A stretch of 64,000 nucleotides of DNA from Desulfobulbus propionicus (lineage in GTDB: Bacteria > Desulfobacterota > Desulfobulbia > Desulfobulbales > Desulfobulbaceae). The first letter of the stretch is position 1, and every line of letters starts with the position of its first letter. The stretch spans positions 1 through 64,000 of the forward strand of contig PDTD01000008.1 in NCBI GenBank assembly GCA_002748755.1, written 5' to 3'. The notes below the pieces were generated by a model. It saw only the letters and a list, made by a program, of their open reading frames with translations, was not told where the DNA came from and ran no database searches. The translations under genes and the position numbers were made by a program. Shown here piece by piece: positions 1 through 8,566 of the stretch.

Positions 1-45
1 AGCAAGCTGGTGAGGGAAATTAAAGAGTTGAACAGCAGGGTGTAG
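1..45 (+). CDS. C-terminal tail of an upstream protein (partial)
   Basis: The first 14 codons of the window read in frame as SKLVREIKELNSRV followed by TAG at 43-45. The charged, leucine-spaced composition looks like the end of a helical protein. The stop lies 5 nt before the ATG of the next gene, as expected inside an operon. The rest of the gene is outside the window, so no function can be given. Confidence 0.45.
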   Translation, partial: SKLVREIKELNSRV

Positions 46-50
46 GCGAA

Positions 51-692
51 ATGAACTCAGAATACGATATCCCCGACACTGTGAGACGCATATCGGAGTT
101 GGCGGGACCGATGATGATCAAATTATTCGGCAAACTGCTATGGCAGCCCGAAGCGTACCAATATCGTGTCAGTGATATCAATCTTACTGCATCTGTAACC
201 CTTAATAATCTCGAATCAGAACTTGTTGATGTTGTTGATATCATAAACAGGCTTGCAGAGAGCTTTTTACCTGAAGATGTTGACATCATCTTTCCCGACC
301 TGGAAATGTCCCTGAACAATATTATTGAGAACATCGATGACATCAAGACTGCGGACTTCAGTGGGCAGGAAGATGGCAAGATGCTGTTGATTGCTCTTTT
401 GAGTCGTCCGCTGCTCGATATTATCCATTTCTTCCAGAAACTGAGCTACAGCGTAAGCCACCCAATGGAATTTGCTGATGCTGACAACCGTATAGATCTG
501 TCACTGGTGCTCAATATAGAAGAGGAGGCAGATGCCTGGCGTATATGGACAGAGAAACAGGGCGATTCTTTTGCCGGTTATGGCAGTATCTCCTCCAGGA
601 ACAGAGAGGCTGAATTACTCCGGGAAAAAAATCGCCAGCTCGGTAAAATAGCCGCTGCTTTTGGGTTGGGATGGTGGTTTGGTAGCAGTTGA
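51..692 (+). CDS. Hypothetical protein, 213 aa
   Basis: I do not recognise this family. The frame is open for 213 codons from ATG at 51, directly after the stop of the preceding partial frame, so the two are probably co-transcribed. The protein is acidic and rich in Leu, Ile and Asp, with amphipathic helices around residues 50-110. It ends in a short hydrophobic, glycine-containing tail (AAAFGLGWWFGSS) that could contact a membrane. There is no signal peptide and no cysteine motif. The next gene-like sequence on this side is a decayed Rhs fragment more than 900 bp away on the other strand, so context says little. The composition is normal for the window, unlike the AT-rich stretch that follows. 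Confidence 0.6.
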   Translation: MNSEYDIPDTVRRISELAGPMMIKLFGKLLWQPEAYQYRVSDINLTASVTLNNLESELVDVVDIINRLAESFLPEDVDIIFPDLEMSLNNIIENIDDIKTADFSGQEDGKMLLIALLSRPLLDIIHFFQKLSYSVSHPMEFADADNRIDLSLVLNIEEEADAWRIWTEKQGDSFAGYGSISSRNREAELLREKNRQLGKIAAAFGLGWWFGSS

Positions 693-1654
693 ATAATAGA
701 TCAGGGGCCTGAAAGTTAAGATAATCCATGATAGGGGCAACCGGTTGGTAGGGAGAGGGAGGGTAGCCTTTTTCCTGTATTCAGAAGGCTGTACTGAAGA
801 AAATAGACGTTAGCCCGCATTTCTCATCAAATCCAAGACTGACCATTTGTTGCCAAGATAGTTCCTCGTTGTCCTCCATTGGGTTTCATTTAGAATACCA
901 TATCAAGTTTATGACAACTACCCTAACAGAGGGGGCCCCAGTGCATCTATCCCTTGATTAATCCTTATTATTCCATCAATGGCCCATAACGATTGGGTTG
1001 CCATAGGATATGCAATAATCCAAGTGTAATCTGGGGGCACAATACCGTTTTTTATTGCATCCATCCGTTATAAGGGGATAATTTTTTTCATGGCTCGGAT
1101 AGTTTTTATTCTATCGTTGAAAATATTACCGGACGGAATCCTCGACCGGGGCTGCCGGGACGACCCAAGAAAAAATAGTATTGTGTCCCCGGAATTCCCC
1201 AACATAACTGTAACTCCAGCTCTCTACGCCATTGTGGTTTTGCCGGTCAAAAAACGTGGTCTGTCCCCTATTTATTTCCTTTGTTAATGGGTGACCCCAT
1301 TTTTTTATTAAAAACGGACATCAATGAAAACGAACAAATATTAATGAAATAATAAAAGAAAAAATGAATACACCTGTGATATCCATGACATTTTGACTTG
1401 CCCAACTTTTTCCATAACGAAAACAAACTGATCCTGCACATAAAAGTGCAAATATTAAACATGGAATAACTTTTTCAGCTGTTTTTTTCACAAGTATGCA
1501 AACAGAGCTTGTTAATTGTTAACAATATACTTAGAAAAACAAATAAAACGACATGATGCAATCCTAAATTTTATTAAAAACTAAAAAATATAAAACTTTT
1601 CTTGATAAGTGCATCAAAATATCCTGAGTATTTAATCAAGATACGTAATATAAT
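693..1654. other. Gene-poor, AT-rich stretch
   Basis: No convincing coding frame is seen on either strand. At 811-829 there is a solitary copy of the repeat-family end (TAGCCCGCATTTCTCATCA) without a recognisable element body. From about 1260 the base composition becomes strongly AT-rich. This fits decayed horizontally acquired DNA next to the Rhs remnant. Confidence 0.5.
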
Positions 1655-2048
1655 TCATTCACAATTTTGACTTTGTTTATAACCATATCCTCTGTAATAT
1701 ATTTTGCCATCTCTAATTAAAGAATAAATATGATTGCCATATGTTTTACCGCATTCTTTAGATGATACAGACCTTCGCTATAATATGCAGGCCTATCTAG
1801 TCCTTCATATTTTATGTAATGTTCTAAAATATTGGTTAGTGTTGGACCATAACGATAAGACGCAGCAGTTGCCCCTGTTATTATTGCTGGCGAGGCATAA
1901 TACACTGTAATTCCTCCAGCAATAGCAAGCCCAACACCGGGAAGAATTTTTGGTCAAGATCATTAATTGTATCAGGATACCCCATCAGCCCAGAGGATCA
2001 GTTTTATTCACCGGATCATTATTTACAAAACAACACATTCTTGGGAAA
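1655..2048 (-). pseudogene. Rhs-family C-terminal remnant, frameshifted
   Basis: Read on the minus strand, the sequence near 2045-2010 gives FVNNDPVNKTDPLG. This closely resembles the conserved end of the Rhs core, which normally precedes a variable toxin tip. It then meets a TGA. Further coding text continues in other frames: GVGLAIAGGITVYYASP, then SYRYGPTLTNILEHYIKYEG, then after another shift YGNHIYSLIRDGKIYYRGYG with a stop at 1655-1657. At least two frame changes are needed to join these pieces, and no start codon or long core repeat is present upstream. I infer a decayed C-terminal tip of a polymorphic toxin-type protein. The low GC of this part supports horizontal origin. Confidence 0.55.
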
Positions 2049-2087
2049 GCGAAGGGCGGAGTACGGCTTCCATACGAGTCTCCCCCA

Positions 2088-2789
2088 CTATTCTCTACCC
2101 ATCAGACGTATAACGAAAATTCCGAATTCATAAAGCAGGTAAAGCGGTCCGCCCATGAGCGCCATATTGACCACATCCGGTGTAGGTGTGAGTACGGCAG
2201 CAAGAATGGCTATCCCCAGGAGGGCAAACCGCCTGTTTTGTTCAAATGTCCTCCGGGAAAAGAGTCCGACCTGCACACTAAAGATCATGAAAACCGGCAG
2301 CTCGAAGATCAACCCGAAGGCCAGAATAAAAATGGTGACAAAAGTAACAAACCTGCCAATGGAAATAAATGCCTTCAAATCTTCAGACTGAAAACCAAGT
2401 AAAAACTGCACCCCGTACGGCAGAGTGACCAGATAACAAAAAATCGTCCCAGCATAAAACAGAAAACAAGTTGCCCCTACAAAGGAAAACAGCATCCTTC
2501 TCTCCATACCAAAGGGTTTTCCCATGGCTTGCCATAGCACAAAGGTCAGAAGAGGCATGAGCAGATACAGAGCACCGAAAAAGGAAACCTTCACATGGGC
2601 TAGGAAGGGCCCGGCCACAGAAAAAAAGTACAACTGTTCGTGCAGGTGTTCCTGGAACAGGGGAATCAGCTGCCTTGAAGTGAAAAACAGACCCAGGGTA
2701 ACCAGAACGAGCAGGGCGCAGGTGTACTTGACGGTTTTACGTAATTCGGATAGAAAGACAACCAGTTTGGTACGGGGTTCGGTAGGCAT
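2088..2789 (-). CDS. tatC: Sec-independent protein translocase subunit TatC
   Basis: TatC is the polytopic inner-membrane receptor of the twin-arginine pathway, which exports folded, often cofactor-containing proteins. The 233-residue product has the family pattern: a cytoplasmic N-terminus with the functional Glu in FLSELRK (about residues 12-18), six hydrophobic segments, and the C-terminal motif TPTPDVVNMALMGGPLYLLYE matching the usual TPPDV...PLYLLYE region. The length is slightly short for the family (about 240-260). No good ribosome binding site precedes the ATG at 2789. No tatA or tatB lies next to it, so TatC is encoded alone here. It is divergent from serS on the other side. Confidence 0.9.
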   Translation of the reverse strand: MPTEPRTKLVVFLSELRKTVKYTCALLVLVTLGLFFTSRQLIPLFQEHLHEQLYFFSVAGPFLAHVKVSFFGALYLLMPLLTFVLWQAMGKPFGMERRMLFSFVGATCFLFYAGTIFCYLVTLPYGVQFLLGFQSEDLKAFISIGRFVTFVTIFILAFGLIFELPVFMIFSVQVGLFSRRTFEQNRRFALLGIAILAAVLTPTPDVVNMALMGGPLYLLYEFGIFVIRLMGRE

Positions 2790-3127
2790 AAAAAACAGTG
2801 TTTGTTCACCGGAATCATAATGATCAAAAGCTGGTCAAAAATAGCAAACACCAACGCAGATAGCAACAGAATGTAATCTGCCGCAGAGCAGATCATCTTT
2901 GCACCGCTACGCAGCCATATGTTGCATGCCCTTTGATAAGCAATGCGGACAAACATTCACTGGCTGCTTCGACGACGCCCTGCACAGCTGCAATAGCCAG
3001 AATAACTGCATCAGGTCAAAGCCATTGCACTGCGCGCCATGGCGTGCTACAAATTATTTCTTTTGCAAACTGTCCCAGTGGTTCACCCAACTCTTTTAAA
3101 AAAAACACACACAGATCCATTACAGCC

Positions 3128-4417
3128 ATGTTAGAGCTTCGTTTTATCCGAGAAAATATAGAATTCGTCCGCGAAAAAAGCCAACTACGCGGCGTGGACC
3201 CGAAGATTTTTGATCAGTTTGTCGACGTAGACAGCCGACGTTTGCAGACTCTGGGCGAGGTGGAAGCTTTAAAAAACAAACGCAACATCGTATCCAGAGA
3301 AATCGGACCGCTGAAGCAGGCAGGCGAGCATGAAAAAGCTGAACCGCTCATCCAGGAGATGAAACAAGTCAGTGATGCCATTAAAATTCTCGATGGACAG
3401 CTGAGCACAATAGATCAACAACTCAAGGAGATAGTCCTCTCCATCCCCAATCTGTGCCACGATTCCACCCCCACAGGCAATGGTGACGAAGAGAACGTTG
3501 AAATCAAGCGTTGGGGCGCTGTTCCCTCCTTCTCCTTTCCTCCCAAACCCCATTGGGAGCTGGGCGAGGCACTGGGGATACTAGATTTTGAAACCTCAGC
3601 CAAACTTGCCGGGGCACGCTTTGCCCTGCTCAAGGGGTTTGGTTCCCGGCTTTCCAGGGCACTGACGAACTTCTTTCTCGACCTGCACACCCAGAAACAC
3701 GGCTATACGGAAATACTCCCCCCCTACATGGTCAACAGTACAACAATGACCGGTACAGGCCAGCTCCCTAAATTTACGGAAGACCTCTTTCGCATCAAAA
3801 ACTGGGACCTGTGGCTCATTCCAACCGCAGAAGTTCCCTTAACCAACATCCATGCTGATGAAACCATCAGCGAAGACAGGCTGCCCATTAAATACACGGC
3901 CTACACCCCCTGTTTCCGTTCCGAGGCGGGCTCACATGGCAAAGACACCCGGGGGCTCATCCGCCAACATCAGTTTGAAAAGGTTGAGCTGGTCAAATTC
4001 ACCACACCTGAACAATCAGAACTCGAGTTGGAATCCCTGCTGCAAGATGCGGAAGAAGTCTTACAGCTCCTGGAACTCCCCTACCGGGTGGTGACTCTCT
4101 GCACCGGGGACCTGGGCTTTTCAGCCACCAAGACATACGATATTGAGGTCTGGCTGCCTGGGCAAAACACCTACCGGGAAATTTCCTCCTGCTCCAACTT
4201 CCTCGACTTCCAGGCCAGGCGAGCAGGTATCCGCTACAAGCCGCAGGGCGGGAAAAAAAGTAAGCTGGTCCATACCCTCAACGGCTCCGGCCTGGCTGTG
4301 GGCAGGACGCTGCTGGCAATCATGGAAAACTACCAGCAAGAGGACGGCACCATAGCCCTGCCCAAGATACTGGAACCATACTTTACCAACAGATTTTCTC
4401 CTGCAACCTCTCTCTGA
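3128..4417 (+). CDS. serS: Serine--tRNA ligase
   Basis: This cytosolic class II synthetase charges tRNA-Ser. It also supplies Ser-tRNA-Sec, which matters for the selenoprotein candidate elsewhere in the window. The 429-aa product starts at [17 protein letters not shown], the canonical SerRS N-terminus, followed by the long coiled-coil tRNA-binding arm (about residues 30-100). Motif 2 ([17 protein letters not shown]) and motif 3 ([16 protein letters not shown]) are intact. The frame is open back to 2933, but those 65 residues are unlike SerRS, so the ATG at 3128 is chosen even though its ribosome binding site is weak. It is convergent with ddl, 17 bp apart. Confidence 0.95.
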   Translation: MLELRFIRENIEFVREKSQLRGVDPKIFDQFVDVDSRRLQTLGEVEALKNKRNIVSREIGPLKQAGEHEKAEPLIQEMKQVSDAIKILDGQLSTIDQQLKEIVLSIPNLCHDSTPTGNGDEENVEIKRWGAVPSFSFPPKPHWELGEALGILDFETSAKLAGARFALLKGFGSRLSRALTNFFLDLHTQKHGYTEILPPYMVNSTTMTGTGQLPKFTEDLFRIKNWDLWLIPTAEVPLTNIHADETISEDRLPIKYTAYTPCFRSEAGSHGKDTRGLIRQHQFEKVELVKFTTPEQSELELESLLQDAEEVLQLLELPYRVVTLCTGDLGFSATKTYDIEVWLPGQNTYREISSCSNFLDFQARRAGIRYKPQGGKKSKLVHTLNGSGLAVGRTLLAIMENYQQEDGTIALPKILEPYFTNRFSPATSL

Positions 4418-4434
4418 GGGGCTAGGGGAACCAG

Positions 4435-5373
4435 TTACTTCCTCTGCTTTTCCATGGCCAATTCCAGCAGCTGGTCCAGCATTTGCGTGAAGGATAGTCC
4501 GTGCTCCGCAGCTGCCTGCGGGAAAAGGCTGGTCGCGGTCATGCCCGGGATAGTGTTGGTTTCAAGCAGGTAGAGCCTGTCATCCTGCAGGATCATATCT
4601 GTTCTGCTGTATCCCTGCAGCTGCAGGCATCTGTGGGCAGTTTTTGCGTACTCCTGTGCCCGGGCGGCAATATCGGCGTCCACATCAGCGGGACAGATTT
4701 CCTCGCTCGCTCCAGGAAGATACTTTGCCTCATAATCGAAAAACTCATACTTGCTGTCCGGGATGATCTCAATGAGTGGCAGGGCCTGCAACTGATCATT
4801 ACCCAGTACTCCCACTGTGATTTCCCTGCCCTGAATACACTCCTCCACCATGACGGCATCATCATACTTGAAGGCCAGTTCCAGGGCCGGGGCCAGCTGT
4901 TCCTCTCGGCGAACGATGGTCATGCCGATGGATGAACCCTGTTTGGCAGGTTTGACCACCATGGGCAGGCCAAGGGCTGCGAGCAGCCTCTCGGGTGCGT
5001 GTGTCTCCTCGGGCCTGGCCATCAGCCAATCTGCCACGGGCAGGCCTGCCAATCCATAAAGTTGTTTAGCCAGGTTTTTATCCATGGCCAGGGCACTGCC
5101 AAGAACACCGGCGCCTTGATAAGGAATGGACAGCATATCCAGGAAGCCCTGGATCGTACCGTCTTCACCGTACAGTCCATGGAGGAGAAGAAAGGCAACA
5201 TCTATACGGTCAGCGTCTGCGGCAAGGGCAGCCAGGTCAGTGGCTGGATCATACCGAATAATATCATATTTTTCCTTATCCAATGCCTCCTCCACACTTT
5301 CTGCGCCTTTCAGAGACACGGCACGTTCCGCTGAAGTGCCACCGGCTATAAGTGCTAGGCGTATTCTGGTCAT
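4435..5373 (-). CDS. ddl: D-alanine--D-alanine ligase
   Basis: An ATP-grasp enzyme of the cytosol that makes D-Ala-D-Ala for peptidoglycan precursors. The 312-aa length is typical. Visible are the N-terminal glycine-rich segment (GGTSAERAVSLKGAE), the FLLLHGLYGEDGTIQGFLD segment, the ATP-grasp centre (VVKPAKQGSSIGM, EECIQGREITVGVLG) and the C-terminal LETNTIPGMTATSLFP with the Mg- and substrate-binding residues. A strong ribosome binding site (GAGGAGG) precedes ATG 5373. It is not embedded in a murC/ftsQ cluster here but stands alone, convergent with serS. Confidence 0.95.
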   Translation of the reverse strand: MTRIRLALIAGGTSAERAVSLKGAESVEEALDKEKYDIIRYDPATDLAALAADADRIDVAFLLLHGLYGEDGTIQGFLDMLSIPYQGAGVLGSALAMDKNLAKQLYGLAGLPVADWLMARPEETHAPERLLAALGLPMVVKPAKQGSSIGMTIVRREEQLAPALELAFKYDDAVMVEECIQGREITVGVLGNDQLQALPLIEIIPDSKYEFFDYEAKYLPGASEEICPADVDADIAARAQEYAKTAHRCLQLQGYSRTDMILQDDRLYLLETNTIPGMTATSLFPQAAAEHGLSFTQMLDQLLELAMEKQRK

Positions 5374-5652
5374 CAGGTTCCTCCTCTTTGTGTTTCAGGT
5401 GTACAGACGGCCACCTCCTGTCCCCTTCTTGGTACACGGTATGGGCTGGTCTATGGTATACTGATCAATCTACTGTATCAGTATGTGAGAGAAAGTAGTA
5501 CGCCTTGTACGGAAAAAAAATCCTGCATCCGGAAAACGTACACAACTCTCCAGTCTAAGCCAGATCGGATTGCTCCTCAGCTCAAGGGAAGCCAGATTGG
5601 ACCGTTTGTAACAGCATGGCCCGACACGCCCTGCGATCCCCGGGCAATTGTA

Positions 5653-5681
5653 TTGACAACCAGATCACAGAGATATATATT
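5653..5681 (+). promoter_or_regulatory. Sigma70-type promoter of rpsU
   Basis: A perfect -35 TTGACA (5653-5658) is followed after 17 nt by TATATT (5676-5681). It lies about 70 nt upstream of the rpsU start, in an otherwise empty 379-bp gap (5374-5752) where I see no other feature. rpsU has a ribosome binding site (AAAAGGATGTGA, 5735-5746). Confidence 0.7.
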
Positions 5682-5752
5682 ATATCACTTATGTATAAAA
5701 TGTAACCATACCCATTAAAAGCAGTTTAAATCGCAAAAGGATGTGATTCTCC

Positions 5753-5947
5753 ATGATTGAAGTAGAAGTGAAAGGCGACCTCGAGTATGCAATCCGGCAA
5801 TTAAAAAAGAAATTACAGATTGACGGGATCAAACGTGAGTTGAAACGACGGGAATTTTACGAGAAACCCAGCGTAAAAAAACGTCGCAAAGCAGCCGAGG
5901 CCCTGCGTAAACTTCGAAAGTTCAACCGTATGCGCAATAGAGGCTAA
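5753..5947 (+). CDS. rpsU: Small ribosomal subunit protein bS21
   Basis: A 64-residue, highly basic protein of the 30S subunit, needed for efficient initiation on structured or leadered mRNA. The start MIEVEVKGDLEYAIRQLKKK and the Arg/Lys-rich tail with the KKRRKAAEALRKLRK stretch are typical of the family. The gene is monocistronic, with its own promoter at 5653-5681 and a strong intrinsic terminator just after the stop. Confidence 0.95.
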   Translation: MIEVEVKGDLEYAIRQLKKKLQIDGIKRELKRREFYEKPSVKKRRKAAEALRKLRKFNRMRNRG

Positions 5948-5952
5948 ACAAA

Positions 5953-5980
5953 AGCTCTGACTGCCAGTCAGAGCTTTTTT
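5953..5980 (+). terminator. Intrinsic terminator of rpsU
   Basis: A perfect 10-bp stem (AGCTCTGACT at 5953-5962 with AGTCAGAGCT at 5966-5975), a 3-nt loop and a run of T to 5980, directly after the rpsU stop. Confidence 0.9.
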
Positions 5981-6009
5981 GTGCTCTCTCCAACGTTGCT
6001 GCTTCGATT

Positions 6010-6912
6010 ATGGCGTCTTCCTCAACCCCTGCCCTCCTTGAATATTTCAGGCAGGAACTTCTCCTGCGGCGCAGGCTGGCTCCCAATACCGTGACCGCCT
6101 ACTGTGCAGATGTGGATTCCTTTCTACAATTCCTGGTTCAACACCGAAAACAGGAACCGCTCCAGACTGGAATGGAGGATGTCCGCCATTATCTCCGTCA
6201 CGCCCATGAAAACAATATCAGCAACCGCTCCAATGCCCGACGGCTGGCAGCTTTGAAATGCTTTTTCCAGCACCTGCGACAGCAGGATCTCATAGCGGCC
6301 AACCCCCTGGAATATATTGACGCACCGAAAACAGGCCAAACCCTGCCCAAAGCCCTGAGCCAGCAAGAGGTGCAGCAGCTTCTTGCCCCTCCCAAGGTGA
6401 CGACCCCCCATACACTTCGTAACCACACCATGATCCACATGCTCTATGCCACAGGACTGCGGGCAAGCGAACTGGTACAACTCCCCATCTCCGCCTGCAA
6501 CCTCTCCACCTGTCACCTTCGCGTGCTGGGCAAAGGCCGTAAAGAGCGGGTGGTGCCGTTTGCAAGCTCCACCGGAACACTTATAGCAGAGTATCTGGAA
6601 AAAAGCCGTCCGGCATTTGCAAAACAGTCGCCCTGTGAACAGCTCTTTCTCTCGAACAGGGGGCGGGCCATGTCCCGCAACCGTTTCTGGCAAATCCTGC
6701 GAGAAACCGCTTCTGCTGCAGGGATCAAGAAAGCCATCAGCCCGCATATGCTCAGGCACTCCTTTGCCACCCACCTTCTCACCGGTGGGGCCGACCTGCG
6801 TGCCGTCCAGATGATGCTCGGTCACTCGGACATCACCACGACCCAGATCTATACCAAAATCGAAGGGCATCGGCTCAAAGCTGTCCACCGCAACTTTCAC
6901 CCGCGAGGTTGA
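6010..6912 (+). CDS. xerD: Tyrosine recombinase XerC/XerD
   Basis: A site-specific recombinase of the Xer type that resolves chromosome dimers at dif during segregation. The 300-aa protein has an N-terminal SAM-like core-binding domain (about 1-90; the LAPNTVTAYCADVDSFLQFL region) and a C-terminal catalytic domain. The catalytic residues are in place: Arg in YATGLRASELVQL, Lys in GKGRKERVVPF, HxxR in HMLRHSFATHLL, His in LGHSDITTTQIY, and the nucleophile Tyr in the last motif. XerC and XerD cannot be told apart with confidence without a tree. It is a single gene, not beside integrase-type mobile genes, so a housekeeping role is likely. Confidence 0.85.
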   Translation: MASSSTPALLEYFRQELLLRRRLAPNTVTAYCADVDSFLQFLVQHRKQEPLQTGMEDVRHYLRHAHENNISNRSNARRLAALKCFFQHLRQQDLIAANPLEYIDAPKTGQTLPKALSQQEVQQLLAPPKVTTPHTLRNHTMIHMLYATGLRASELVQLPISACNLSTCHLRVLGKGRKERVVPFASSTGTLIAEYLEKSRPAFAKQSPCEQLFLSNRGRAMSRNRFWQILRETASAAGIKKAISPHMLRHSFATHLLTGGADLRAVQMMLGHSDITTTQIYTKIEGHRLKAVHRNFHPRG

Positions 6913-7071
6913 TCCTCACTGGCCGAGCCATCGAACTGTTGAAGTTCCCCTATCATCTGCCGAGCACCCTTGTATACGCCTTCTGCCATTGTTAGCAGTT
7001 GCCAATCTACCTCGGTGAACACGTCCCGTTTCCCTCCTTCTCTGAGAACAAGACAAATCCAGCAAGGGGGT

Positions 7072-7165
7072 AGCCCACCTACTCAAGGGGCCCCAGGTTC
7101 GGGAGTTTTTGGTACCTCATGAGTACACACACAACCAAAAAGGTTCCCTGCAGTCTCGGAAGAAG
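7072..7165 (-). repeat. Degenerate B-type copy of the interspersed repeat
   Basis: Starts at TAGCCCACCTACTCAAGG, a damaged terminal repeat. It continues with CCAGGTTCGGGAGTTTTTGG (7093-7112), identical to the B-hairpin arm of other copies, then a decayed opposite arm. The 297-bp gap 6913-7209 holds nothing else I recognise. Confidence 0.6.
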
Positions 7166-7209
7166 AGGATAGGGAAAGAAGATATCAGGCAAGGTCGGCT
7201 GAACCGTTA

Positions 7210-8010
7210 TTATGGTGGATGCTTTTCATCCCAGGTTGAGGAGTCCGACACTCGGAGAAAAGGACCTGGTACATCCTGCTCCGCGATATGCACCAATACA
7301 GGGCTCTCATTGAGATACCGCCCTATAGCCGTACGTACGGCCTCAGGCGTATTATTGGTTGCACTCAAATGAGCTAAAACTAAAACGCGCAGGTTCTCCT
7401 GGCCGAGTTCATAAGCAAAATGCAATGCCTCCTCATTCTCCAAATGGCCTTCGGCGGACTGGATCCGTTGTTGCAGATGAATTGGATACGGTCCCTTACG
7501 AAGCATCTCCAGGTCATGATTGGATTCGAGAATTAATGCCCGGCATTTGCGTACATGGTGACGAATGAGTTTGGTAATTCTTCCGGTATCCGTACAGTAC
7601 CCTAAAGACAACCCTTGATGATGGAGGACGAAACCCACCGGATCTACGGTATCATGGGTAACAGCAAAAGGATGCACCCCCACCCCCTGTATCGCAAAGG
7701 TTTCACCAGTGGTAAAAAACTCCAGCTGCGGGATCTTCTTTATTTTGGTGCAGCAGGCCTCGTATGTTCCCTGATTCATATACACGGGTATCTGATACCT
7801 TCTGGCCAGCACCCCCAACCCGGCCACATGATCACTGTGCTCATGGGTGACGACAATTGCGGAGAGCATATCCCCTGCCCGGTCAATCCAGGCCAGGCGC
7901 CGCTCTATCTCCTTGCCGGAGAAGCCTGCATCAATAAGGATTCTCGTTTCCCCCACTTCCACCAGAGTACAGTTTCCTCTGCTCCCGCTTCCCAGTACAC
8001 AAAACTGCAT
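7210..8010 (-). CDS. MBL-fold metal-dependent hydrolase, YycJ/WalJ-like
   Basis: A metallo-beta-lactamase-fold hydrolase of 266 aa. The start MQFCVLGSGSRGNCTLVE, the zinc-binding THEHSDH motif (about residue 55), SNHD (about 165) and LAHLSATNN (about 220) match the YycJ/WalJ group. Members of that group are thought to be nucleases or phosphodiesterases acting on DNA or nucleotides, so substrate is not certain. It begins 18 nt after the dut stop on the same strand and is the last gene of the long minus-strand cluster, suggesting co-transcription with dut. Confidence 0.85.
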   Translation of the reverse strand: MQFCVLGSGSRGNCTLVEVGETRILIDAGFSGKEIERRLAWIDRAGDMLSAIVVTHEHSDHVAGLGVLARRYQIPVYMNQGTYEACCTKIKKIPQLEFFTTGETFAIQGVGVHPFAVTHDTVDPVGFVLHHQGLSLGYCTDTGRITKLIRHHVRKCRALILESNHDLEMLRKGPYPIHLQQRIQSAEGHLENEEALHFAYELGQENLRVLVLAHLSATNNTPEAVRTAIGRYLNESPVLVHIAEQDVPGPFLRVSDSSTWDEKHPP

Positions 8011-8028
8011 CCTTGTTCCCCGAACATA

Positions 8029-8490
8029 CTAGCGAAGTCCTGTATGGCCAAACCCGCCGCTCCCCCGTACGGTATCGGCCAGGGCCGAAACACATTCCAG
8101 CCGGGCTGAGGCGATGGGGGCCACAATCATTTGGGCGATACGATCTCCCCGGTGCACCGTAAATGGCTCACTAGAAAGATTGACCAGGCCGATCTTGACC
8201 TCCCCTCGGTAGTCGGCATCAATGGTACCCGGAGCATTGATAACTGTAATACCATGCTTGACAGCAAGCCCGGACCTTGGCCGCACCTGTATCTCATATC
8301 CCGGGGGAATGGCCACGCTGAAACCGGTGGGAATAAGACAGCGGGCTCCAGGAGCAATGCAAAGGGGTTCTGTAATCGCAGCCGCCACGTCCATGCCTGC
8401 AGCCAGGGGAGAAGCGTAGGCAGGCAGGCTAAGGTCAGCGGCCGCCTTTTCATCAAGCCACATAAACTCTACAGTTACCTGAGTATTCAT
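8029..8490 (-). CDS. dut: Deoxyuridine 5'-triphosphate nucleotidohydrolase
   Basis: dUTPase hydrolyses dUTP to dUMP, keeping uracil out of DNA and feeding dTMP synthesis. The 153-aa trimeric-type protein shows the five conserved motifs: [42 protein letters not shown] and the C-terminal [10 protein letters not shown]. The frame is open upstream to 8634, but that part overlaps the pnp terminator, so ATG 8490 is chosen. It lies downstream of pnp and immediately upstream of the YycJ-like gene. Confidence 0.95.
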   Translation of the reverse strand: MNTQVTVEFMWLDEKAAADLSLPAYASPLAAGMDVAAAITEPLCIAPGARCLIPTGFSVAIPPGYEIQVRPRSGLAVKHGITVINAPGTIDADYRGEVKIGLVNLSSEPFTVHRGDRIAQMIVAPIASARLECVSALADTVRGSGGFGHTGLR

Positions 8491-8507
8491 GGTGCAGTTC
8501 CCTAAAG

Positions 8508-8543
8508 TAAAAAAAAGCCGGTCCCTACAAAAGGCAACCGGCT
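8508..8543 (-). terminator. Intrinsic terminator downstream of pnp
   Basis: On the minus strand, a stem AGCCGGT (8543-8537) / ACCGGCT (8522-8516) is followed by a run of T (8516-8508). It sits between the pnp stop and the dut start, so dut and yycJ probably have their own promoter or depend on read-through. Confidence 0.8.
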
Positions 8544-8566
8544 GTACAAAGAAAAGAAAGAAATTG

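Noticed and set aside
1268-1462. 64-codon minus-strand frame in the AT-rich stretch
   Set aside because: Low-complexity residues from AT-rich DNA, no ribosome binding site and no recognisable domain.
1950-2402. 150-codon plus-strand frame
   Set aside because: It runs antisense to tatC and the Rhs remnant; the composition is not protein-like.
2933-3127. 65-residue N-terminal extension of serS
   Set aside because: The extension is unlike any SerRS, while ATG 3128 starts exactly at the family N-terminus.
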